A DNA stretch of 64,000 bases from Marinilabilia salmonicolor JCM 21150 (GCF_000259075.1 NZ_AJKI01000002.1:248001-312000); one strand, 5' to 3'; shown: positions 1-9,507, counted from the first letter of the stretch. Notes: a model not told the origin generated them from the sequence alone. A program made the numbers and translations.

Positions 1-2
1 TA

Positions 3-33
3 TTGTACTATTTTGTCTCTTTCGCTATTTTTG
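3..33 (+). promoter_or_regulatory. Candidate promoter of the AraC-family gene
   Basis: TATTTTTG at 26-33 matches the Bacteroidota -7 element TAnnTTTG. A partial -33 (TTG at 3-5) lies 20 bases upstream. The start codon follows 25 bases later. Seen by eye only; the -33 box is weak. Confidence 0.35.
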
Positions 34-58
34 CACAATAAACCTCCAATTAAATACT

Positions 59-937
59 ATGAGAAATCAGATACACAGAGAAATTACCCCTTTACAGGAA
101 GATGATTGTTTTCTGGTTTTCGACAGGGAACGTGACCTTTTTACCTTCCCTATCCACTTCCACCCGGAATATGAGATTAACTTCATCGCCAAAGCAAAAG
201 GAGCCAGAAGGGTTGTAGGCGATCACATAGGGGAAATCACTGACATGGAACTTGTAATGGTCGGACCAAACCTCTATCATGGTTGGGAGAATTATAAAAA
301 CACCAGTGATCATATGCATCATGAAATTACCATTCAATTCCCGAGAGACTTATTTCAGGAACATCTGTTGCAGAAAAACATTCTTAAACCAATAAGAGAG
401 ATGATGCACAATGCCAACCGGGGCATCCTCTTCTCAGAGCAAACCACAGAGATGGCTGCAGAAAGACTGATGGAAATTAGCAAAAAAAGAGGTTTCGATT
501 CTTACATGGAGTTTCAGTCGCTGTTGTACGATCTGGCAATCTCCAGAGATCAGCGGTTGCTCACAAATATCTCATTTCAGAAAACCAGTGACTTCTTCAA
601 CAGTGACCGAATTGAAAAGATATACAATTTTGTACGTGAGAATTACAACAAAAGGATCATGCTGGAGGATGCAGCCAATCTTCTGAACATGTCAATTGTT
701 TCCTTCAGTCGCCTGATAAAACAGCGTACGGGAAAGTCTTTTGTAGATTTTGTAAATGAGATTAGGCTCGGTTACGCCACAAGAATGCTCATTGAAACCA
801 ATAAAAGCGTATCTGAGATTTGCTACGAATGTGGATTCAACAACATTTCAAATTTCAACCGAACCTTTAAGAAAAAACAAAATTGCACCCCATCAGAATT
901 CAGAACCAATTTCAACGGGGTGAAGAATGTTTTTTAA
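59..937 (+). CDS. AraC-family transcriptional regulator
   Basis: A 292-residue DNA-binding regulator. The N-terminal part (about 1-150) resembles the cupin-type sensing domain of sugar-responsive AraC proteins (FPIHFHPEYEINFI near residue 30). The last 100 residues are a double helix-turn-helix of the AraC type: LEDAANLLNMSIVSFSRLIK is the first helix pair and the segment SVSEICYECGFNNISNFNRT the second, with the usual C-terminal Phe-Lys/Pro-Ser end (TPSEFR). Members of this family usually control carbohydrate uptake or utilisation genes. None lies downstream here, so its targets may be just outside the window on the left. ATG at 59 is the first start after the promoter. The family call is secure; the ligand is unknown. 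Confidence 0.9.
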   Translation: MRNQIHREITPLQEDDCFLVFDRERDLFTFPIHFHPEYEINFIAKAKGARRVVGDHIGEITDMELVMVGPNLYHGWENYKNTSDHMHHEITIQFPRDLFQEHLLQKNILKPIREMMHNANRGILFSEQTTEMAAERLMEISKKRGFDSYMEFQSLLYDLAISRDQRLLTNISFQKTSDFFNSDRIEKIYNFVRENYNKRIMLEDAANLLNMSIVSFSRLIKQRTGKSFVDFVNEIRLGYATRMLIETNKSVSEICYECGFNNISNFNRTFKKKQNCTPSEFRTNFNGVKNVF

Positions 938-975
938 CCCGATTGTTCAGGTTATCTTAATCTCTCATTTTCAAA

Positions 976-1074
976 TCAGAATACAATCAGAAAAAGAAGG
1001 CCAAAAACAATGATAGCCTGAGCAAGCAGAATACGCTGGGGCAAATCAAATGAATAACTTTTTTTTGAAGACAT
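976..1074 (-). CDS. Possible 32-residue single-span membrane protein
   Basis: A short reading frame on the minus strand starts with ATG at 1074 and stops with TGA at 976. It encodes a basic, Ser/Lys-rich N-terminus (MSSKKSYSFDLPQR) followed by one strongly hydrophobic helix (ILLAQAIIVFGLLFLIVF), the plan of a small bacterial membrane protein. It lies alone in the gap between the AraC gene and a secreted protein. No clear promoter was seen and no family was recognised, so it may be chance. Conservation in related genomes would decide. Confidence 0.3.
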   Translation of the reverse strand: MSSKKSYSFDLPQRILLAQAIIVFGLLFLIVF

Positions 1075-1168
1075 AATGAATGGTTTTTTAATGGGTTTAA
1101 TAACATAGGGTTACCATAACACTATTCACAAGACGAAAAAAAAACAAAAAGGTTGCGTTCTTGTATAA

Positions 1169-1202
1169 AAAAAACACCATCACAATTTTGATGGTGTTTT
1201 TT
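1169..1202 (-). terminator. Intrinsic terminator after the secreted protein gene
   Basis: Arms AAAACACCATCA (1171-1182) and TGATGGTGTTTT (1189-1200) pair perfectly across a 6-base loop. Flanking A and T runs make it work in either direction. It ends transcription of the minus-strand gene at 1228. Confidence 0.8.
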
Positions 1203-1227
1203 ATATGAAAATGTTTTACTCAATTCA

Positions 1228-1683
1228 TCAGAATCCACCCTCGCCGGCAGCAAACTGTTTCTGCAGAGAGAGAACTGCCCTGGCACATCCTTCATTACCT
1301 TCGGGAAAGGAGAAAACAAGACTGTAAACCTTTGTGGATCGACAAACGAATCCAAATGCACTGTACATTTTACCCTGGGCTTTATTACTTACAAGCAATT
1401 TATCTCCATCGTAAAGCTGCATATGGACCTTTTCTGAATTGCCTCCTCCATTCACAACATTAAATTTATACTGACTCCGACTGTTCAGGATCACAGAATA
1501 CTTAACGGTTCCGCTTTCCCCTGCTTTGTCATTTTTCAAGTCAACAATAAAGTCTTTGATATATTGTCCGTCTCCCATCTGAGCGAGGGCATCTTTCAAA
1601 AGAGCTTCGTGATTGCACTGAGCATTTGCACCGGAAAACCCAACGCCCACCAAAAGAAGAAGTGTAAATATTAATTTTCTCAT
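1228..1683 (-). CDS. Secreted hypothetical protein
   Basis: A 151-residue protein with a clear signal peptide (MRKLIFTLLLLVGVGFSGANAQ, cleavage likely after ANA or AQC). The mature part is short, with a conserved-looking Cys near the N-terminus and more Cys residues near the middle (FVCRST) and end (EGCARA), which could form disulfides outside the cytoplasm. No family was recognised with certainty; the beta-rich middle (SVILNSRSQYKFNVVNGG, VHMQLYDGDKLLVSN) suggests a small beta-sandwich. It is transcribed after the lipoprotein gene upstream (60-base gap) and followed by a strong terminator. Export to the periplasm or outside is inferred from the signal peptide. Confidence 0.75.
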   Translation of the reverse strand: MRKLIFTLLLLVGVGFSGANAQCNHEALLKDALAQMGDGQYIKDFIVDLKNDKAGESGTVKYSVILNSRSQYKFNVVNGGGNSEKVHMQLYDGDKLLVSNKAQGKMYSAFGFVCRSTKVYSLVFSFPEGNEGCARAVLSLQKQFAAGEGGF

Positions 1684-1743
1684 CGTTCAAAATTTTAATC
1701 GTACTGTAAAAAAAGAAGTTAAAAACTACTGGTAATCAGACTC

Positions 1744-2664
1744 CTATTTAACAATGTCAGTACGAATTTCCTTAATTTTATCAATTATTGTGCCAAGCGT
1801 TTCAGGTGAAATTTCCACATGACTTACCTCATCCTGAACAATAATAAGCATTCCGTCCTGTTCAATGGTTTTGGGTTCGCCAACTTCTTTGGTTATTTTT
1901 ACCTGCTTATACAGTGTCTTCAGTTCAGACAAATGATCAATCAGCATCTTGAAGCTGCTGTTTTGCTCATAGTTCTGAAGAATGATGTAAAGAATGTCCA
2001 CAATCTCCTTTTGTTCCCCCAAGCGGTTGATAAGCTCCTCATCGTTGGTATTCTCTATTACATTGGCCGCAATATACAAACCTTCAACCCAGGCACCTGC
2101 TATCACAAGTGCACTGACGTTGCTCCTGTTTTGCTGGCGCAGATAAGAATCCATCTGATTAAAACTGGAAACAGACATCTGCATAAGTGAATCCAGATTG
2201 CTGGAATTGGTAGCCATTCTCTTCAGGGATTCAAAATCAAAAAACTGTCCAACCCTGATCCCATCGGCCAGATTCTTCACCGCCAGAAGGTAGGAAACAA
2301 CAATATTACTTTTGTCGTATGAGTTAATATACCCCAGATCAGCACTAAAAACACCGAGGTTAAGTGCTCTTTTAAAACTGGTGCTATAGTCAGATATGTT
2401 CTCCGGATTGTTAAGAATTTGTTGCGAGAAATCAACACCGGTGGACTTAATAAGATTGGCCATCTCAACAGGTGAAGAAATGTTCTGAATTACATCTCCA
2501 ATAATTTCCTCAGAAAGCTTTAATGGTGCCTCCCCGGTAATTGAATCGGGCAATGCAAGCTCATCATCCTGCTGAGCATTTTTCTTTTCTGAATTTCCGG
2601 CACATGAGAACAAAAAACTGCCACCGGTCAATATTAACAGAGCAAAAATCAGATTCTTAATCAT
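1744..2664 (-). CDS. Hypothetical lipoprotein
   Basis: A 306-residue predicted lipoprotein: the N-terminal hydrophobic helix ends in a lipobox with Cys21 (FLFSCAGNS), followed by a charged linker. The rest is predominantly helical, with Leu/Ile heptad-like spacing and no recognisable catalytic motif. It lies 69 bases after the large TerB-ABCG transporter gene, on the same strand. It may be a last member of the Sia/ABC transcription unit, and an envelope partner of that transporter is a reasonable guess but only a guess. No family name can be given from sequence alone. Confidence 0.75.
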   Translation of the reverse strand: MIKNLIFALLILTGGSFLFSCAGNSEKKNAQQDDELALPDSITGEAPLKLSEEIIGDVIQNISSPVEMANLIKSTGVDFSQQILNNPENISDYSTSFKRALNLGVFSADLGYINSYDKSNIVVSYLLAVKNLADGIRVGQFFDFESLKRMATNSSNLDSLMQMSVSSFNQMDSYLRQQNRSNVSALVIAGAWVEGLYIAANVIENTNDEELINRLGEQKEIVDILYIILQNYEQNSSFKMLIDHLSELKTLYKQVKITKEVGEPKTIEQDGMLIIVQDEVSHVEISPETLGTIIDKIKEIRTDIVK

Positions 2665-2733
2665 AACTTATAGATTTATTTTTCCTAATTTCTTAATTAT
2701 GGTTCTTATACTGCAATGATAATAAAAAAGTTA

Positions 2734-5700
2734 CTAAGATTTCTTTCTTTTCCATTTTATATTACCTGCAAAATTCAGTCCTTTTTTTAACAAATCAAAA
2801 TAAAGCACCACATATAAAAATGCAGTGATGATCCACACAACAGCAATATTGAACCACAAGGTCTCGTAAAAATGTCCCATAAAATGTTTGGATGGCGCAA
2901 AGAAATGAGTTCTGAAATCAAGAGCTCCACTGGGTTCCGGCTTCTGATAAATGGGATCTACCATCTGAATCAGATGATTGTCTTCTCTCAGAATCTTATT
3001 CTTATCAAACACCTTTCTTACGATGTCATTGATGCTTTCGTTAAAGTAATCGTTCTTAATGCGTTCGAACTTTTCACGATTGGCTGAAATATTGGCCGTC
3101 AGAAACTCTTCTTTAATGGTGTTGGCTTTGTAAAACTCATTCTGATAATAGGCCAGCAACTGATCCAGAAATTTATTGATGTCAGCGGCCATTTCTGCCG
3201 AAAAGTTCTTCGGCGTTATGGGTTCAAACTCATCAAAAGAGACACCGGCAACGCGCTCCACCTCAAGAGAAATCTCATTTGCTATCAGCTCTACATTGCT
3301 GACATACTCTTTTTGAGTAATATTTGAATCTCCCTCAGCATATCTAACCGATTCAGAAATGATATCCCGCAATTCGGGAATGTAATAAACCTGCTTAAAA
3401 TCGGCAGCACTCTCTTTCCGCTCAACCTCAAAGATGTTTTTCTTAAAGTTGTTGTGCTTATACTGATGAACCATCAGTCCTTCATAAACCCAGCGGGAGG
3501 GCATAAACTCGGCAATAGCGGGAACCACATCAGGACTGGTAAAATCTTTATTCAGCTTGTCAAAAGTAAACATTGCTCCTCCCAGCACCATTTGAGGAAT
3601 CATCAACAACGGAATAAGAATATAAATGGTAATGATGGAGTTGAACGATGCTGAAATAATCAGGCCCAAAATATTGGCAAAAGCAGAAACAGAAAATAAC
3701 GCCAGCCAAAACTCAAAATACATATCCTTTATGCCAAGTACGGTATTGGCAACACCAACAAATAAGACCATTTGAATAGCGGAAATGGTAAAAAGTATAA
3801 GAATTTTGGAAACAAGATAACTGGACCGGCTCAAATTGAGAAAGGCTTCCCGTTTTAATATCTTTGCATCTTTAAAAATTTCTTCCGCACTGATAATCAA
3901 CCCAAAAAACAGAGCAACTACAATCCCCATAAAAATATAAGGAGGGATGTTCTCATTTTCCCTGAAGATATACAGGCTGGAGGGGGGATCGGCAATGTAT
4001 CTCACCAGATAGGCAAGAATAAAACCAAGCAGTGGTGCCTCCAGAAGGTTTAACGAAATGTATTGGGTATTACTGATTTTTGAGAAAAAATCACGACGGG
4101 TATAAATCTTAAACTGATTGAACCACGACGGGATATTAAGACTCTTAGGCGGGGTGTCATTCACCTGACTAACAGACGGAATAGGTATTTTTTCCTGAAA
4201 ATGACCGTGCCATTCTTCGGGAGCGACTTTCCGCTTATCGGTATAATTACCATACTCATCGATCACATTAGAATCGATGATGTTAAATATAAGCTCCGGA
4301 TTCAGGTTACCACAGGTAGGACACTCACCCACATCACTGTTGATCTGTGCATCAAGCCTTTTGAAGTATATCAGAGATTCACTCGGGTTTCCGTAATAAA
4401 CAGGATATCCGCCTGTATCAAGAATATACATCTTGTCGAACATCTTGTAGATGTCGGAGGAAGGCTGGTGAATCACCACAAAAATTAATTTCCCCTTGAG
4501 CGACAACTCCCTCAGAAGGTTCATCACATTTTCTGAATCGCGGGAAGACAAACCGGACGTAGGTTCATCCACAAAGAGCACACCCGGTTCCCGGATAAGC
4601 TCAAGTGCAATATTCAGACGTTTTCGCTGACCGCCGCTAATCATTTTATTAAGCGGAGAGCCCACTTTCAGCAAGCGACGCTCATAAAGCCCGAGACTTT
4701 TGAGCGTATCATTAACAAGCTGATTGATTTCCTCCTCATTCTTATCCTTGAAACAGAGCTTGGCGTTGTAATATAGATTCTCAAAAACGGTAAGCTCTTC
4801 AATCAGAAGGTCATCCTGTGGGATAACCCCGATGACTCCTTCCAGAGCCTCCTTGTCATGATGCAGGTCGTGACCATTAATCAGCACCTGACCTTTGGTC
4901 GGCGTTTCAATGCCTGAGAGCACATTCAGCAGCGTAGTTTTACCTGCACCGCTGGCACCCATAACACCAATCAATTTCCCCTGTTCTTCGGCAATCTGGA
5001 TGTTACGAAGACCTATATCTCCCGTTTTAAACTGAAACTCAACGTCTTTGACTTCATACGTAATACGCGGAGAATCAGCATCGGTGAGAAAATGTCCAAC
5101 AACATCGGTAAAATAGATGGGTTTGCCCTTGGGGACGCGAATAAAACTACCATTAGGGAAAAGATAAATACGACGGGTATTGATTACCAGACCATTCAGG
5201 AAAATTTCCTGATCGCCTGTGTATCGCATAAAATAAAGATCAGCACTTTTAACCCGAAGAATAAAAATGGAACCATCAAGCCCCGGGGCATGAATAAATG
5301 CACCTTTCCCGAGCCCCGGATCTTCATCCCTCACCATCATCAACTCCTCAAAATCAAGGCTGTCAGCCTCGTTTTTGATAACAAAATTTTCGATGTGAGA
5401 GATTTCGTTTCGTGGCAACTTAAACACATCGGCCACCGTATTGATGATAGCCATGCGTTGCTCGGTAAACTTATGGTCGGCATTAACCAGTTCGTACAAA
5501 CGAACCAGCACCACCACTTTTTGCTCCCTGTTGAGCTGCTTGTTAATTTTTTTACAGATCCCCAGAATTCTGACCGAGTCTTTCATTGAGGTAAGGCGAA
5601 CCTTCCCCTCTTCTTCGTCTTTACCCCCTTTTCGATCGGTTGAATGTTTCAGAAAAAGCGCATAATACTCTTCCACGGCTTCAGCATTCAGCTGTTGCTC

Positions 5701-5805
5701 CAGAAACACCCTTACATACTCTGTTTCATTAGATTCAGCACCTCCGTCCTGTTTGGCAATCAATCCAAACAGTTGCATTAATGCTTTTAGAATTTCTTCA
5801 CTCAT
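2734..5805 (-). CDS. ABCG-type ABC transporter with N-terminal TerB-like domain
   Basis: A 1023-residue half-transporter-style fusion. Residues about 1-150 are a helical TerB-like domain. Residues about 170-240 form a beta-rich, FHA-like segment. The ATPase follows, with Walker A GASGAGKTT (283-291), Q-loop Gln330, signature ISGGQ (389-393) and Walker B LFVDEP (about 410-415), all intact. A CPTC zinc-ribbon-like motif follows at about 500. The permease has six or so membrane spans, interrupted by a long soluble loop before the final span, as in other Bacteroidota ABCG proteins. Substrate is unknown. The gene is 36 bases after siaC-like and reads as part of that unit, so its activity or expression may be the output of the Sia switch (inference). 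Confidence 0.88.
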   Translation of the reverse strand: MSEEILKALMQLFGLIAKQDGGAESNETEYVRVFLEQQLNAEAVEEYYALFLKHSTDRKGGKDEEEGKVRLTSMKDSVRILGICKKINKQLNREQKVVVLVRLYELVNADHKFTEQRMAIINTVADVFKLPRNEISHIENFVIKNEADSLDFEELMMVRDEDPGLGKGAFIHAPGLDGSIFILRVKSADLYFMRYTGDQEIFLNGLVINTRRIYLFPNGSFIRVPKGKPIYFTDVVGHFLTDADSPRITYEVKDVEFQFKTGDIGLRNIQIAEEQGKLIGVMGASGAGKTTLLNVLSGIETPTKGQVLINGHDLHHDKEALEGVIGVIPQDDLLIEELTVFENLYYNAKLCFKDKNEEEINQLVNDTLKSLGLYERRLLKVGSPLNKMISGGQRKRLNIALELIREPGVLFVDEPTSGLSSRDSENVMNLLRELSLKGKLIFVVIHQPSSDIYKMFDKMYILDTGGYPVYYGNPSESLIYFKRLDAQINSDVGECPTCGNLNPELIFNIIDSNVIDEYGNYTDKRKVAPEEWHGHFQEKIPIPSVSQVNDTPPKSLNIPSWFNQFKIYTRRDFFSKISNTQYISLNLLEAPLLGFILAYLVRYIADPPSSLYIFRENENIPPYIFMGIVVALFFGLIISAEEIFKDAKILKREAFLNLSRSSYLVSKILILFTISAIQMVLFVGVANTVLGIKDMYFEFWLALFSVSAFANILGLIISASFNSIITIYILIPLLMIPQMVLGGAMFTFDKLNKDFTSPDVVPAIAEFMPSRWVYEGLMVHQYKHNNFKKNIFEVERKESAADFKQVYYIPELRDIISESVRYAEGDSNITQKEYVSNVELIANEISLEVERVAGVSFDEFEPITPKNFSAEMAADINKFLDQLLAYYQNEFYKANTIKEEFLTANISANREKFERIKNDYFNESINDIVRKVFDKNKILREDNHLIQMVDPIYQKPEPSGALDFRTHFFAPSKHFMGHFYETLWFNIAVVWIITAFLYVVLYFDLLKKGLNFAGNIKWKRKKS

Positions 5806-5841
5806 CGATCGGTTTTAAAAGGTGGGTTGGTAATCTGACAA

Positions 5842-6222
5842 TTAATCGGTGTAAAGTACGTAATCGAATGGAATTTCCACGATGTCTGAATACTCTTCTC
5901 CTGCCTCAAGCATATCTTCTTCATCTTCGTGGTAGTGCCATTTAATAACAACTTCTTTCCCGTTTTCCACGATCTCTTCGAATTTCAGAAGAATATCCAG
6001 AATTACTTTTGAAGAAGCGGTATTAAAATATTCCAGTTTAAAATTAAACTCAGTATGATCATTGGGATCTTCAGAGTATTGATCAATCCAGTCAAGGATA
6101 GGCTCGTAAAACATGTTTACGTCCTCGGGCAATGATCGGCCTGAAATTTCAAATTGACCACTTGCTTTGTCCAAAATAACGTTAGGGGTATCGTCGGTTC
6201 CCTGAATGTTTATCACGTCCAT
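5842..6222 (-). CDS. siaC: SiaC-family phosphoprotein (DUF1987)
   Basis: A 126-residue single-domain protein of the SiaC/DUF1987 family. In Pseudomonas aeruginosa SiaC is phosphorylated on Thr68 by SiaB, dephosphorylated by SiaA, and in the unphosphorylated form activates the diguanylate cyclase SiaD. Here the motif LEYFNTASSK places a Thr at residue 68, so the phospho-acceptor appears kept. The gene is 12 bases from the SiaB-like gene. There is no siaD or any GGDEF protein in the window, so the client of this protein must differ. The family call is firm; the client is unknown. Confidence 0.9.
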   Translation of the reverse strand: MDVINIQGTDDTPNVILDKASGQFEISGRSLPEDVNMFYEPILDWIDQYSEDPNDHTEFNFKLEYFNTASSKVILDILLKFEEIVENGKEVVIKWHYHEDEEDMLEAGEEYSDIVEIPFDYVLYTD

Positions 6223-6233
6223 ATTATATCTTT

Positions 6234-6809
6234 TTATCTGTTTCTGTTAATGGTAGAAGTAAGGATAAAGAAAGAAACCTCTTCGTTAAGTTCCTTAAAC
6301 TGATAAGATAATTTACTGCCTGTTTTCTTGGCAATATCAATCAGTCCGAGTCCGGCACCTCCTTTTTCGGAAATTTTACTTTCCACAATCTGTTGTTTGT
6401 AAAGAGAAGATAAACCTGCTTTGTCCAGGCTGTTGATATGCTCAAGACTCTCTTTAAGCCCGGGGATTTTAGCATTTCTAATCACATTACCTGTGATTAT
6501 TTTATAGCTTTCTTCTCCCCTGCTGACCATCACTATGCCCCGGCGCTCATCTTCATCGTCGTCAGAAAGAGTGTCGGCATGTTTGCTGATGTTTTGTAAG
6601 CATTCCACCATTACATTAAACACCTTTCTCTGAACCTGGTTCGATTCCTCCGATTTGGCCATATTCCTTTCGGTAAGAGAAGTAAAGGTTTTGGTAATGT
6701 CCTGTGTTACTTCTCCTTCATAAACCAGGTTAATCTCATTTGTTTTCATCGTTTTGTACAACTGGTATGCAAAATCCAGAAAACGATGGCTTTCAATTTC
6801 TCTGCTCAT
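6234..6809 (-). CDS. siaB: SiaB-family serine/threonine kinase
   Basis: A 191-residue protein of the SiaB family, an anti-sigma-like GHKL kinase that phosphorylates SiaC. The ATP-binding N-box is visible as ECLQNISKHAD (about residues 69-79) and the G-box as GGAGLGLIDIAKK (about 150-162). Its length fits the family. It sits between the phosphatase gene (32-base gap) and siaC (12-base gap), the same partner-switch order as in Pseudomonas. It would set the phosphorylation state of SiaC in the cytoplasm. The start at 6809 is ATG and no nearer alternative exists. Confidence 0.9.
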   Translation of the reverse strand: MSREIESHRFLDFAYQLYKTMKTNEINLVYEGEVTQDITKTFTSLTERNMAKSEESNQVQRKVFNVMVECLQNISKHADTLSDDDEDERRGIVMVSRGEESYKIITGNVIRNAKIPGLKESLEHINSLDKAGLSSLYKQQIVESKISEKGGAGLGLIDIAKKTGSKLSYQFKELNEEVSFFILTSTINRNR

Positions 6810-6841
6810 AGCGTATGAAGTCTTTAAAAGTGTAAAGATAA

Positions 6842-9457
6842 TTACAATTCAATTCCTATCAATAAAACATCGTCAACTTGTTTTTCCTCGCCCATCCATT
6901 CATAAAACACTTTTGGAAAGTAGCGTCCATAGTGCGCCATTGTATAACTGGCATCCATGGTGAGGGCCTCGCGCATCCGGCGTGGCTGGAATTTCTTCCT
7001 GTCCGGCCCTCCAAGCTGATCAGGTAAACCATCAGAAAAGATAAATATTTTGTCTCCTTCCTGATAATCTATCACATGATTCTCAAATTCTTTTTCTTTC
7101 TTACGGGGTAACGGTGCTCCGCCAATACCCTTGCGTGTTCCCTGGTACTCGAGCAATTCGCCTTCTCTAACTAAGAAGAGAGGTCGGTGCGCTCCGCAAT
7201 AATCCAGGATTTTCTTATCCTTTTCAACCTTACAGAATGCAATGTCCATTCCGTCACGACCGTTAGACCCTTCCTGGTCCTGTTTCAATGCTTTACGTAC
7301 TTCCTGATGAAGTTGTTCCATTATTTCGGCGGAGGACAAATGCGGATCGGCACTTACAATGTTGTTTAAAAGGAAATAACCGATAAATGAGAGCAAGGCT
7401 CCCGGCACTCCGTGTCCGGTACAGTCCACTGCGGCCACATAAAGAATACCGTCTTTTTCCAGGAACCATGGAAAGTCACCACTAACCACATCTTTGGGTC
7501 GGTAAAAAATAAAGGATCTGGGAAAATAATTCTGTAAATAATTGGTATCCGGAAGCAATGAACTTTGAATTCGTTGAGCGTAATTGATACTGTCCGAAAT
7601 CTTTTTATTCTTGTCTTTAATGTCGGCCTCAATTTTCTTAAACTCTGTCATATCGTGCGACACAAACAAGACAGATTCCAATTCCCCTTCATCATTCAAC
7701 TCCGGGATACCTTTAATTTCCATGATGCGCTCATCCCCTCCAACTTCAATCTTAACCTCGGAAATAATAGTATCCTGCTCCGTTTTAATAGCTTCCAGCG
7801 TTTCCTCCACATATTCCACAAACCGGATGTCAATGTCCAGTTCGCTAACCCTTTTCTTCACAATATCGATGGCGGGAATTTGCACAAACTCAGCAACTGC
7901 CGGATTCACATAAACCAATTTGCCCATTATATTCACGCGCATAATCATATCGGGACTGTTTTCCGACAGACTTTGCATCCGTGATTTCATCTGTTCTTCC
8001 TTCTCGGCTCGTTTTCTCTCGGTAATATCCTGTGTATTAAAAATAATCCCTTTAATCGCAGGATCATGCAACAGGTTTTTTCCTTTGGTTTCGAGGAAGA
8101 GTTTTTCACCGTTCTTCCTCAAATAGGTATATTGAGCCGTTTGCTCTCCGCCCGGAGTTTCAAGCAGATACTGGAACAAGTTGTTGATGGTACGATAACC
8201 ACGTGGTGTCAACAGATCAGGATCCATACCGTTTACCTCATCATCGTCGTCGTATCCAAGGATGCGTTTCACAGAAGGACTTTCAAAAACAAGTTCCTGA
8301 TTTTCGTTGTAAATAGAAATAAACTCAGAAGCATTGGTAAGCAAAGCCTCCAATCGTTTCTGAGCGTGTGCCACCTCCTGCACCTGAGTTTCCAGCATCT
8401 GATTCGATTTCTCCAGTTCCTCCTGGGTCTCGAGCATTTCACGTGCATTTTCCCTCAACTGCTCTTCATTTTCCTGAAGTGTTTTAGTGAGGCTTTGTGA
8501 CTCCTCCAGCAATTTTTCTGTGCGGGAAGTTATCTTAAGGTTATAGATGGTTTGACCAATGGTGGCGGCCACCTCTTCGGCAAAAGAAAGATGCTTCTTC
8601 TCCAAATGATCTTTCATGAAAGCAATTTCCACCACACCCTGCAACTCTTTCTCCTGCAGAAGTGGTAGGATCAGCAGTGTCCTGGGTTTTTGTTCTCCGA
8701 TGATACCCGAAGTGACGGACCAAAAATCAGCTGGAATCTCTGTACGATAAATAATCTGCTTTTCATAAGCAGCAGCACCTACAAGACCTTTCCCTATCTT
8801 AAACTCATCGTATTCGTAGCGACGACGATTGTAAGCATGCATGGCACTTCTCTTCAACAAATCACCCTCTTTGAGGTAGAATGCTCCCTGAATCCCACCC
8901 ATATAATCTATTAGTGCTCTTAACACGTCGGGAGTAAGTTCAGTCAGTACATGATGAGTACGCAAAAGGTCCGACATTTGCTCTTTCCCCTTGGAGATAT
9001 AATTCTCTTCATCCTCACGCAAGCGGGCAGTACGAAGATTCTTCCCCAGGTCAAGAAGCACAGAAGAGAGCTGATCTTCCCGGTTATCCTCTTCAGATAC
9101 ATCTCCGCTGTCTCTGAGTTTTCCGGCAAGTTCTATGTTATGATCAATCTGTCTTTTCAGATGATGAATTTCATTCCTGTAGTCTGAAGTATGTATATTG
9201 ATGTAATTTCGAACAAAAATCACTGCCAGAGGAACCGAAACAATCAGCAGATCCACAACCCAAACAAGCCACCACGTATGCAGATACAGTATATTGCTAA
9301 AGCTGAAAGGCCGGTCCTGAATTGACAAAAACCCGCCCCACGCCAGAAGCAAAAACAGAAAAATAAAAACAAGCAGATACAACTGATCTTTAACGGACAA
9401 TACCCCCGTAAAAAACCACTTTCTGATTGTTTTTTGTAATTTTTTGTAAACTCCCAT
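6842..9457 (-). CDS. SiaA-like PP2C phosphatase with GAF and two PAS domains
   Basis: An 871-residue membrane sensor phosphatase. Two membrane spans lie at about 24-44 and 57-82. A GAF domain follows at about 170-320, then a coiled coil to about 370, then PAS domains at about 370-485 and 500-610. The SpoIIE-type PP2C domain fills the last 240 residues, with metal-binding acidic motifs VSGDFPWF, VDCTGHGVPGAL and FSDGLPDQLGG. It is expected to dephosphorylate the SiaC homologue in response to a signal, opposing the kinase encoded next to it. P. aeruginosa SiaA uses a HAMP-type sensor, so the GAF-PAS-PAS arrangement here indicates cytoplasmic or redox/small-molecule input (inference). Confidence 0.9.
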   Translation of the reverse strand: MGVYKKLQKTIRKWFFTGVLSVKDQLYLLVFIFLFLLLAWGGFLSIQDRPFSFSNILYLHTWWLVWVVDLLIVSVPLAVIFVRNYINIHTSDYRNEIHHLKRQIDHNIELAGKLRDSGDVSEEDNREDQLSSVLLDLGKNLRTARLREDEENYISKGKEQMSDLLRTHHVLTELTPDVLRALIDYMGGIQGAFYLKEGDLLKRSAMHAYNRRRYEYDEFKIGKGLVGAAAYEKQIIYRTEIPADFWSVTSGIIGEQKPRTLLILPLLQEKELQGVVEIAFMKDHLEKKHLSFAEEVAATIGQTIYNLKITSRTEKLLEESQSLTKTLQENEEQLRENAREMLETQEELEKSNQMLETQVQEVAHAQKRLEALLTNASEFISIYNENQELVFESPSVKRILGYDDDDEVNGMDPDLLTPRGYRTINNLFQYLLETPGGEQTAQYTYLRKNGEKLFLETKGKNLLHDPAIKGIIFNTQDITERKRAEKEEQMKSRMQSLSENSPDMIMRVNIMGKLVYVNPAVAEFVQIPAIDIVKKRVSELDIDIRFVEYVEETLEAIKTEQDTIISEVKIEVGGDERIMEIKGIPELNDEGELESVLFVSHDMTEFKKIEADIKDKNKKISDSINYAQRIQSSLLPDTNYLQNYFPRSFIFYRPKDVVSGDFPWFLEKDGILYVAAVDCTGHGVPGALLSFIGYFLLNNIVSADPHLSSAEIMEQLHQEVRKALKQDQEGSNGRDGMDIAFCKVEKDKKILDYCGAHRPLFLVREGELLEYQGTRKGIGGAPLPRKKEKEFENHVIDYQEGDKIFIFSDGLPDQLGGPDRKKFQPRRMREALTMDASYTMAHYGRYFPKVFYEWMGEEKQVDDVLLIGIEL

Positions 9458-9507
9458 TCTTTTTGTTTCTGCTTAACACGATTAATAAAACCGGTTATTC
9501 CTAAATA

